From Siphonodentalium dalli (lineage: Eukaryota > Mollusca > Scaphopoda > Gadilida > Siphonodentaliidae): a stretch of DNA of 64,000 nt. The translations under genes and the position numbers were made by a program. The stretch is taken from assembly GCA_032622095.1 (NCBI GenBank), contig CP136061.1:52835762-52899761 (forward strand), in the 5' to 3' direction. The notes below the pieces were generated by a model. That model was not told the DNA's origin. It saw only the letters and a list, made by a program, of their open reading frames with translations, and did no database searches. Below, one piece after another: positions 42,001-54,000 of this stretch. The stretch's first letter is position 1. Each line of letters begins with the position of its first letter.

Positions 42001-45000
42001 AATGATATTCGAATCACTCCATGATACCTATTTACAGATGAAACAAAAAACCGCAATACGATCGCCAAAGAGATCTCTGATTCTTCTCATACTATTTCCA
42101 GACGAATGTGTCAAATAAAATGTTAGATATGTCACCACATCCAGGTATTAATAAGTGTTTGATAAATCATAAGCGGATGTCTTGAATTTTATGTCATATA
42201 TTACGTGACGGGTTTTTCGTGGTTACGTCAGAAAAACTTGAAACTTCTAATATATCGTAATTGAATTTATGGCTCAAGTCATAAACTCTATTTAATATAA
42301 TTTTGATGTTGATACCTGCAGTTATTTTGAGTATGTGTGTATATTCAACATGCATCCTCAATTCAAATTAGTTCATTTGTAGCATATTTTCCATAAAATG
42401 AAGCAGAGGCGTCTAATAAATGGTCGGATTCGCGTACAGCACCCCTTTAAATTAAGACTATATGTTGAAGAGATTTATACTTACAAATGATGCATTTACT
42501 ACCATCCCAAATGTTCTTTGTATTTGCACAAACACACAGATCATCGATACAATTGAGATCTCCAGGACAAGGATCCTGTACTTGTCGCTTGCAGGGTGTT
42601 TGGAACATCTCTCCCTCTGGTCCTGAAATATGTCAATCATAGTTTGAATAAAAGGTCGCTGACCAAAATGTCCCCTGATGAAGGTGGTAGGATAGAAGGA
42701 TTTGTGAGATTCAGATCCCTATATTACAAACAGTAGGAGGAACTGATGACACCAATATGATACCAAGTGCATATTCACTAAATATGTTGCACATCTTCAA
42801 TATGTCGAGAAAGGTCAATAACTCTAAAATAAAAAACATAAAACATTTCTATGTCGAAAAATGGCAATCTCCGCCAAAATGGCTCCATCTTAACTCAAGA
42901 TCGCAGGCACGCAGGTTCCCATGCTGGTTGACATCTGTGCTAAGTTTTTAAAAAATTGACTGGAAAAGGATGGAATACAGGTGTGGACAAAAGATGCATC
43001 CCAGGATGTATGATTCTATTTCGAATAATGGCAATAACTCTGCAAAAATGAGTCTGACCGAACTGAAAATCGCAGGTTCCCATGCTGGTTGATTATGTGC
43101 CAAGTTTTAAAAAAAATGACAGAATACAGACGTTGACAAAGTTCCAGAAGGATGGAAGGACGATGGTCATTACTGTAGTCCTCCGATGGAATTTCGAGGG
43201 CAATCAGCATATGCTACAGATGGATTTCATTGTAAAGTAAACAAGCAATTATGGCACTGAAATTCATGTAAAAAAAAGACGACCTGCGTTATCCAAAACT
43301 CTATTTGATGACTTAGATGAACATCAAGATTTAATTAACTATATGAATTTATTATAACTATAATTACAATTAATTTGATCTACAGTGGACGTCTTATCTC
43401 ATTTTAATTGGATGATCATCATAACTTTACCTCAGTCATTTAGTTTTTATATAGCCTCATTAGTACACCAGGATGTATGAACGTAGGCCCTATTAATTAT
43501 GTAAATGTCTGGTGGTCTGTCTATAAGTAGTAGATATAATTATATGCATATTTATTAAAGGCAACAATCTGCATTTCTCGGGCGCAAATTGTGTTCCTAT
43601 ATACACAGAAAATAAATACATTTGACAAGCTAGAATTATTAATATATATATATATATATAACAGTAGAAATATTGTGATATATCCCTAATCGACAACCGG
43701 AAACTATGTTTAAAGATACAGAATGTGTTGGTGTTGTTTCTTGCTGTTAAAATAGTCGCACCGTTAAAACCATCATAAACATAAAGAATATTATATTATA
43801 GACAGACTGTGTTCTTATACTAATCATAAATATTGTGTAAACAGCATGTTATTGTCAAGTTTGTAAGGTTTGTCATGTAAACAAATGCAGTTATCTTACA
43901 GAACCATTTAACATTAAACAAACACTCGAAAAGTCAGAAGTCCAACAACGATTTCCCATTTTTATAGAGGGCACTGTGGAAGGGTGAGATCAAATTATTG
44001 GTGGCATGTACAGAAATCTCATTAAAATCATCCCAAATCTAATTTCTATCGACCCATATGACCCGTTGTCAGTTCAAAATGGTCGTTACCTCATGATTGG
44101 GGAATGATCAGACAGAAAACGTGTATACCTATTATAGAATTATTTTTGCAAAGAGACCAAACTATATTAATCCAGTGAGTATTTTCTCCCAAGATGTTAT
44201 AATTATATCACATGCCAAATAAGGAAATAAGGGGGGGGGAGTCGTATCCATTGTATGTTGTGGTGCTTACATGCTTTTAGTTCATTAACTCTTTCAACCC
44301 GGCAGCCCGCTAAAGCGGGCACAATGTAATTTACGTTCATCCCGGCAGCCCGCTTTAGCGGGCAGAGCGCAATTGTCGGGAATAATACAATATTTCCAGA
44401 GATATACAAATGATTTTATGGGTTAGCGACTTGCATGCGCGGCAGGCCTCAGCCTAGGGGTTCAGAACAGGGAGACTTGAAGTCTCCCTCCAGAAAATTT
44501 AGGGAGACTTCAGGGAGAAGTGGAGACTACCGAAAATTGACAATTTTCAACTATCGCTTTATTTTATAACATCAATAAAAAATTTAAAAACATAAAATAA
44601 GAAATAAAACTAAAACATTTTGACTTTATCTGAAATTAATCTAATTAATTGTTATTTTACATTTAAATTTTTTGGAAATGTTTTGTGTAGCTATCATTTA
44701 AGCAAGACAATTATCAAGTTACAGTAGTAGTTAATTTTTTTAACTAAATGGAAGAAGTATTATTTCCTAGACTGCAGCATGGAAGATATGTTTGTAGTAT
44801 TGACTATTGTCAGATTGTACAGTCTGAATCATGATGCATGTAAGTTGTAACTTTGTAAGTTTAATTTGGTCACGGCTGTAATGTGGGTGTCCGGTCCGCT
44901 AAAATAAACAATAAGGATTAACTAACAAAGGAGTTGCAACAGCTTTTAGTTTTATTGCTAAAGCTTTTATTAATTAATGGCCTCCCTTAATTAATGCCAA

Positions 45001-48000
45001 CATCACTGGTATTATCCGATTAAAGCAATAAACTTGACATTTATTTATTTACGGAAGCGGTCTCTTCAAAAAGTGTGACGCGGTCTCTTCAAAAAGTACA
45101 ACGCGTTACCGAAACGAACTTCCGAAGCGCCTGGTACATACTCTAATAATGTCGTATTTGTTTTATATCTGAAAAGCGGGACCGCGGTCTTTTAAGTTAA
45201 TTAAAACATTTATTTGTGACACTCACGATGGTCAATAACAACACAGATGCTAACATCTCATCGTGTTTTCAGTGTGTCAAAACATTCGTGATTAACATTC
45301 ATTACCGCAAAGGGAACAACGGCGACTGAATAACAACACAAAACAATAGGTCATATTTTATTTTAAACTCTTGGGACTTTGTCTCTGCATCGTCCGTTTC
45401 TTTTTGGGATGGCCGCCACAATTCATCTATATACGGACAAGTCTGGGAAAAAACTAGAAAAAAAAATAAAGAAAAAAAATAAAATAATTCCCCTTAAAAT
45501 TGAAGGCGACTTCGATTTCGCCTTAGAGCGATGATAGGGCGAAGTCAGCGACAGTAAGGCGAAAATCTCGCCTGAGTCGCCTTGTGAGCTGAGGTCTGAT
45601 GCGCGGTATATCCTTTGGGTGATATTCTGTATCATTAATAATTTATTGGTGCGCACGAATACCTAGCATGTACGCCATTAAGAGAATTTCCGGGCCTAAA
45701 TATAGACAGCAACTCTATGACGTCACGATTACTATTTTGGGGTTTCCCAAAAAATCGATGACGCAATACGGTACTGCAGACAGGTGTGGTGTTGTGAATC
45801 ACATTTCGATTTTGGTTTATTGTTTATCACAAAAACATACCGATAAAATTATTATTATTATGTTTATGAAATAAAGAAGATAATATTGACCTTTCTAACG
45901 ATGTTTTATTTGTGGTATCCGTCTAATGTCTCCTATTTTCGACGCAATGTTACGGAAATCACCGTGGCGCACTATACGGCGCGACTTTAATAATAATAGC
46001 TGCACGTGCATATTATAAACATGAAATCGACATTCATAATCATTTTGGGAATCCAATCAGGACATTGGCAGTTGTTTTATTTGGAATGTTACTCATAATT
46101 CATCAGCATACAGACAAGTAAATCCCTGGGTCTAAAATTGCTAGATGTGGGAGTATATGTCTGTTTCGGTCAAATAGCGTCTTTTTGGCATACTATCTGG
46201 GTTAGTACTGGTCTGCTCTTGCCTTTGGTATAGCAATTACAGTCAATTTCGGTTAATAGAATATGCTCGGTGCAGCAATTTTTTATTCGAATAACCGATT
46301 ATTCTATTAGGCGATTTTGCACCAAAACGTTGTAATTTCGAGTTGACGATGTACCACTGACTTGACCGATGTTTGTTTGATATAAAATCTTTAAAATACC
46401 TGTTATTAAATGTGTATTAACTTCATAATATTGTTCTCTTTATTGATTGTTTCATATAATATTAAAATATTTGTAATACCATTGTCAGATTGTGTGTTTG
46501 TTGTTACTTTTTACCGAGGGAAAATTGTAAAAACATCGATCGATAAAAGCACATGTTTAATGTCGCTGAAACCCTGTGTGCATTGCATCGGCATGATGGG
46601 GACCTTGTATTCATCGTCGTCATCGTGGAACCGCTTCCACTTGATGTCGTTCCTCTTCTTCCACCTGGATAACCAGCCACTGGTGGGGACGAAGGCCGGT
46701 TTGTCGAGTAGCTTGGCAAAATCCTTGGATTTCTCCGTCAGCAACTCGCCGCTCATTGGAATGTCTCGGTGTCGGGTGTTGTCGAACCAGGTAACGAGGG
46801 CCTTCTCAACATCTGCAGCTTTCGTTTCGAGTTCATAATGACTGAGTAATTGATTATGACTGGTGTACCCACAGCATCGCATTTATAATAGCCCTGGTAC
46901 GATTTTGTTTTTACAAGTGACACGTTAATTTGCCTTTTGTTAGCGGCTGTACTCAAACAAATACTTAAACAAACACTCTGTCATCATTAATGGGACAATC
47001 CTTTGTTCGCGCCATAGAGTGCGAAACGAACAAAACAGTTTGTACAGCCTAATTCTTTATGCATGGTCATTAACAGACATCAAATACAAAAGAACCGAGT
47101 CGCTAACGGCGTATATATGTAGTTTCAAGTTCAAAAGCCATGCGCGGCTATGCGCGTGCAAAGCGCACATGTGTCTGTCCAACTACAGTACTGTAAATTG
47201 TAAAACATATTTTTTCGCGTTCAGTGACAACGTCGGTATGTTCCTTCATGTAACCAAACACAGAGAACTGGCTTCCTGGTTATGTAAACACACAGTGGGT
47301 ATTATATATAATGGAGCAGAAGGAGAACTTGTCATTGAACAACAATGTCTTCCAAACTACATCAACGTTATGTATTCGAAACCAAAATAAAGGTTATTGA
47401 CATTAACATTTTTAAGCTGCATTTTGTTCACGTTTTACAGTATAAACAGTTTAGGAGCGATAACTCTATTTATTAAAACACGTGCTTTTTAGCAGAAATA
47501 CAACTGTCTTTTGTCAGTACTGTTAGTGTTAAATAATTACACTCACTGGCTTTTGTTAAACATGCAATTAGTCGCTATTGTAACATCCTCTATGTGGACA
47601 ACGGATCACGAATAAAGCGTCGGGTTTATTAGTTTCCTAATCGGATTAAGTCTGAACATTGATATAAACTATAGACTACTATAGACTATAGATGTGGGAT
47701 TTACCCACACTGCTTACAAAATTTAATAGTGAATTATGGGAATGTTGGGCAATAAAACAACAAGACAAGTATTATTATAATATTTTAATATTCACATTTA
47801 ATTGAAAAATCAAAACGTTTTATGTCACCCATTTTCGATCTAATACGATTGTCTGCGGTTTCTTGACATAAACTATAATATTTTGGATGAAATACCTTCA
47901 ACTAAGTTCTAGAATGCACGAAAATACCGACTTTCAGAGCACATTTTTGTGAATATTCTATTCGATTAAGCGATAGTCCGCTTGGGAGTCTATTCGAATA

Positions 48001-51000
48001 AGCAATTAAAAAATACAGATGTACTATTAAAATGGTTTTGGAATCCGAAATATTATTATAATAAACGAATTATTTGATTAACCGTTATTCGATTAATTGG
48101 AATTGACTGCATGTTCAATGAACCGATTGGTAAAACATTTGAAACCATGCACGGTGGCATCGCAACCAAGTTTTTACACCCCACTTGCAAAGAATGACAC
48201 ATACATGTATGTATTTGTGTTAAACATTGATATGTGAATTTGATATCCCAGATACAGGTAACACATGCGACTATAGCATATATTGGGATTCAATGTCCCT
48301 TCTCGGTTCTCACCTGCACACACCTGATATATCATTTAGATGTGACACCCCCAACTGGTATATAACAGGAATTGAAGGTCACTTGTTAACGATCATAAAA
48401 CATGCAGTTTGCCATACCCGCCATCACTCTAAAGGTAGTGTTGCAGCAATATATCAGGGACACATAATTTTACTTAGGCAAGCTGATAATCCAGGGTTCT
48501 GGGACATCTATATCTGTATATTCAGGGATGAAAGAGTTAACTTGAGATCAAAGAAAGACGATCTGTTTTAATTTGGTTTCTATGCTTCAATGTTCCTTCT
48601 TGTTGTCTCAAGTGCAAGGAAATGGCTACTTTTCAGTGATAAACATCAAAATTTTCTCCTGACAGGGCGCCGGGTATATGCTTCCCAAATACAGCCACAT
48701 TCCCCCAACCCCTAGCGGAAACCCTGAATCTGTTCTGGGGTTGTGGGAATAGGGAGCGTGTGTTTGCTCTGAGGAACAGGCCAATCAATAGGGGAAGTAT
48801 GATTGCCTGAAGCTTATCCATTTGGGATTCAAGTCACCTTGTTCGATCACTGATAAAGGGAGTAGACCTCGGGCAATTCTGTAACTAAAATCCAGGGAAT
48901 ATGACTTATATTCATTATTGATGGTTTTCCAATAAATAAATTTTGCGTGTTGAAACCACTGTTATTTATACCAAACTGTTACAGTGATTTGCCAACAAAC
49001 ATCCCAAATTGCATCGTAAAATTCAAATATTTTAGTCTAAATATTATTTTCTGAAATTTGTTCAATACTTTTGTATCTTATTGGACTGATCAGACATTGA
49101 TTGGTGAAACCACTGTAACAGTAATGTGTACATAACAATGGTTTCAATAAGCAAAATCTCGTTATTGAAGCGTTATTAAAGTGGTAGTGGTTGGCCGGAT
49201 TGAGCGGTATGTGTGCTATATATGGCCACATGCTGTTTCATATCTCGCACCAGGTTGTGACCCATGGGCAAGGTCACTTGTACTCTGCTCGCTTTGTCAT
49301 ACCCAGACAAGAAAAAGGTACCTGGTTGTTGGGTATCCGTAAGCTGCTCTAGTGAAGCGCCTGTAAAATGGCAGCAGGCACAAGACTCGGCATTACTCAT
49401 AAAAACAGCTGGGGTAATAATGTAAGCGCTTAGAGCTACACCAGGGATTAAGCGCTATATAAATGATATACATTATTATTATATTTATAGTAACATATAA
49501 ATCATACAAACAACATTATTAACCCTTTACCCAACAGAACGGCCCTGTGCCAATGCATTCTCTTATATATGCGAGTCGACCATAGGTCGCCTCGCATATA
49601 TAAGAGAATGCATTGGCTTAACACATTACAAATTATAAAATTGTTAAAGAATGTAAGAAAAAATGGTAAAAAGTGTTAAAAAAAAGGATTTTTTTTAGGC
49701 CAATGCATTCTCTTATATATGCGAGGCGACCTATGGTCGACTCGCATATATAAGAGAATGTATTGGCACAGGGCATAACTGTAACTATCACAATGTGGTC
49801 AAGGAGCCGGTTCCAATGATATCCATATTTGTATGGTTCTATTGAGACAGACCGAAGATATTTTAGGCTGTTGAAGCTTTATTTGGCCGGTTTTGGCCGC
49901 TTTGTTGGGTAAAGGGTTAAAAGCACAGATCAATGTAAATAATAGAAATGATATTTTTAAAAATATAATATATATTTCCTTAAAGAAAGCCTGAACACTG
50001 AACTATATGGATGGATAGATGTCCTGCGTTTGTAAAACCATAGTAGAAAAGGGGTTAACTTTTTGTGTGTGGTCGCCTACGGTACCTCGCGGTCTTGCTC
50101 GGATTAGTCACGCATGCACAGTCCCAATATAACCGACTGAATCCGCCAGTTTATTTTCAACTCAATCAGGAGATTGGCGAGTTGCGGGGTTGGGAATGGC
50201 ACCGCCATGGGAGGGCCCTATGATAGTTCAGTGTTCAGGCTTTCTTTAAGGAAATATATATTATATTTTTAAAAATATCATATTTCCGCTAAAGGAAGCC
50301 GTTCACACTGAACTATATGGATTAGAATGCAAGCCCAGGAGGAGGCACGAGCAATAAAGTTAATAGCCAAATTTTGGAGGGAATGCACACTTCTAAAACA
50401 GATTGTACCTAAATATGAACTCTTTAATGAATCTGTTATGATTAGGTACGTGAAATAACTCATATAATTAGAGTGCTATATTGCCCAAACATGTACCTCC
50501 CCCCCTTGTTTTTGGAAGCAACATCCCAGGTGGTGCCATTCAATTCAGAATTGCGAGCGAACCGAGCAATTCTCTGTTCTTCATCCGTAAGTTCTAAGAA
50601 TCCAGCCGATTTTGAGATTCGAGGAGACTATAACTCCCTCTCCGCCTTAGCGACATAACGACCTGCACTGGAGGAGGCCCACTCCAAAGATGGCAAGACA
50701 ACCAACATTAAGAGTTTAACTAACTGCTGTTCACCAATGCAAATGGCAGATAACCTGATGCCCAATCTATGGTACATGTATCAAATGGAGAGCCCACCAG
50801 CCCCAATGGGTTATACAACTATAAGCGAGTCAAGCCATCGGATCAGAGGGAGCCCCCACCATCGCATGCTGCAGGTGGTCATGCCCAAGCTAATATCCTG
50901 GCCAAGCTGGAGGGTGGGGAGAGGTCATTTTTCTCCGATCCCTTCACGGAGGAGTGGCAGGCAAGGCCGTGTCGTTAATTCGATCGTGACCAGGGGGACT

Positions 51001-54000
51001 CGGCGCTTTACCTCATGGGTACGCCCCTGCCCTACGCTTAAGCTGCCTAAGGCCATCCAGCCAGTGTCGATACGTACGCACTCGATTATTTGGCAGCTTT
51101 AGCGCCCAGAACCGCTAGCGTCTGGTGGGGGCCAAATGGCCTGGAGGTCCCAAGTACCCCTGCAGCTCCACCAGACGTATCCCCACGAATTGGTTGAACC
51201 AACAAATTGATACGTCACCGGAGGAGTGTGAACTGGTCCTGCCCTTAGAACAGTTATCACACGTTCACATGTCCCTGAGGTACCTATGTATCACAATATA
51301 CACATTGCGTATATATATATATAAAATGATATAATATATATATCCGGGGGAGATACATATTAAGTTTTCCTCATGAGATCATGTCAGAAGGCCCTTCCAA
51401 AGCTGCGCCCATCAATCTACTGGGCGGAGCCAGATCACAGCTCCCTGTCATGATCCAACGTATCACTAAATATAGATATACAACCCCACAGAGAACATGT
51501 CTCATGTCTCTGAGGTACCTATGTATCACCGTTTCACAAGATATCATTGCAGAAACCCGGTGACACAAATCTTTCGCATATATAGATATATAAAATGATA
51601 TAATAGATATATCATGGTGATATATAAGTCATCATGAGATCATGTCAGAAGACCCTACTAAAGCTGCGCCCAACAATCCAATGGTCGGAGCCAGAGCAGA
51701 GATCCCTGGCACAATCCAATGTATCATTAAAGATATATATATAGCCCCTCAGAGAACATGGCCGAACACCGCAGGTGACCAGAGCATCCGATGAGAAAGC
51801 AAACCGCTACTCTCAGGTGCCAAAACAATAGTGTCGGTACGAGTATTAATTTCAGAGAAATTTCCCAACGAGCACCATCCTTTGGAATGGAGACAGACAG
51901 CAAAATGTGCAATCACAAGTATTATGTTCAGCCTAAATCCACACACATTACTATTATTAGGCCATCACGACCACTAGGCACCTGAGAGCAGTCCGCGTTC
52001 CCAGCGGAATACCCACCGCGATCCGATTCTAAGAAATGAAGGTGCGCCTTCTACAACCGAAATCAGTTCAAATGATGTAAAATGTAGTCAGATGATGAAC
52101 ACAGGTAAATTTTCACGGTCACCATACGGAATATTCAGGTCTGAGCCTCTGCCCCCCCAAACATGCAGCAGAACGACCTAGGTGTGTGATAGGTCGGTTA
52201 GTGTGAAGCATGCAGCAAACTAGGGGAAGACCCGCTCTAAAAATGGCTCCCCTAGGAAGGAAAGGAATGAAATTATCATCCTCCTAGTAAAGGATACACA
52301 TCCCTTTATAATGTTGTTTTATTTTAATTTGAAGAGCCAAGATAGAGAGGAACTCCCCCGACCTAAGTGGTCCCGCTTATGGCATGTTTAAGGAAGAGAG
52401 GACAGCATAGACCGAAATGCGCAGTTGGCAGCATGGCTTCAGGCCCTTATGATCGGGCATCTGTGCCATGGGGATGGGATGCCACTCGAACGGGGTGGTC
52501 CCCTCCTGCCTGCGTCTTAGGAAAGGTCGGTAATGCTGGTCAATGAGCTTCCTCGAAAGCTTAGCTGGACAGCGCAAACGTCTTCGCCTGTTTTATTGTC
52601 TATGTGCCAGATAATCAAATTGATATGGGCAATAGAAGTATGAAGAGCCATGCTGATGGCCTCTTGTCGGAAAGGCTATTGGCAGTGGTCGTGGGACACA
52701 TGGCAATATAAATGCTTTCCATGTAAATATGCTTCATTCGTGTGTGAAGTATATTCGCCATATCAACGGTATGAAAGGTCGGGACACGTATATATTTTAA
52801 AATTCATTGAGACTCCAACTAGTCCATGAATACCTTCAAAATACCTACCATGCCCTTTATGAACAATACATGCTGTATTGGATGTACAGCCTGTTCTTGT
52901 ACCAAGCTCACATTTGATATGGTTACTTGTCATAAATAATGTCTCCCCCCACCTTCCTCGTCTTGGAATACCACTGCTATTATATCGTTATTCATTGGGG
53001 AACGTCATCCAGGCCACGGTCGCCAGTTATTGCCAGTGGGCCAGTTACCTGGAGGGGTCAAGTCACCACGACTCTAAATACCTGTCAGGCTGGAATCATT
53101 CACATAATTGAATCAAGAAGGGGAAAGGTTGTTCAAACCAAAGTATCTTCAAATATATTTTTAGATAGTGAAACCATGAGTAAACACCGTCAGAGTGACG
53201 ATAAGCCTCTTGCCTTACTCTAGAGAATGCAAACCGGAGCACCCATGATTTGTAATTTTGTGTCCCAATTAGAGCCATATCCAGAATCGTAGTAATCCAG
53301 CCCCCCCCCCCCCCCCCCCCCCCCCACCACTTCTTTTCGGTAAACCTACACAGGAAGGAAAGCAATTATGTTTGTATTCCGGAAGGAGACACCATTTTGT
53401 CGAGATACAACCCAGCAATTTTGAAAGGATGGGTTAATTTTTGGATACAATTCAGAATAACTAAAATCTGGAATTGAGACAATAGTGAAACTGTCATCAC
53501 GATTAATTTTAGTGTCATGCTTGCAATCAATAAATGCTAGCAGTTATAAATTTTGACAGTGAAGTTGAAGCACTGTACGAGAATCGAATCATGTACTCAA
53601 CAGAATTCTGACTCCTGTCAGATGTCAATCCCTGTCTGAAATTAATGACACTAACGAATCTTAGTACGACAACAGTCATTATTTTTCTGATATTGATAAA
53701 CTGTAGTCTGATAAATTCAAGTGTCGACCAACACATCTAAATCATAGGAGACATGTGTGACAGTATTAAAACAGAAAACACAAAGTATTTTGTGAAAGCA
53801 TGTTGTTTAGATGAGATCTAGCGACTCCAGTAGTGTTCTGTAACATGCACACACCTAGGTGTGTACATGTGCAGCGTAGTGCACCCACGACAACATACCT
53901 GAACAAGTGTTGTAATGGGGAAAATCGGCATTTGCATTCGGATTTTATTCAGTAATCTCAAATGGGACTTGTTAGCCTGACAAACTTGGTATCGGACCGA

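Larger units (their letters stand above)
39358..42484 (-). other. 3.1-kb intron with a compositionally distinct core
   Basis: Family D copies at both ends bracket 39.64-41.85 kb, a stretch free of the common MITEs that contains the E-box cluster, the aacgctctttatt copies and the THAP fragment. It may itself be an inserted element, but no terminal repeats were recognised. 42.0-42.48 kb shows nothing. Confidence 0.55.

Noticed and set aside
42458-42640. 60-codon minus-strand frame over the module exon
   Set aside because: Wrong frame; the phase-1 spliced frame gives the six-cysteine module.
46410-46838. 142-codon plus-strand open frame
   Set aside because: Antisense to the CENP-B-type transposase fragment; the minus-strand frame has the recognisable domain.
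47019-47390. 123-codon plus-strand frame inside the pogo-like relic
   Set aside because: No transposase or other domain recognised; probably chance.
50737-51102. 121-codon plus-strand frame in the 50-55 kb element
   Set aside because: Low-complexity composition, no reverse transcriptase, recombinase or transposase motif seen; left unassigned.
53096-53365. Glycine-rich minus-strand frame
   Set aside because: Product of the 25-base poly(C) tract.
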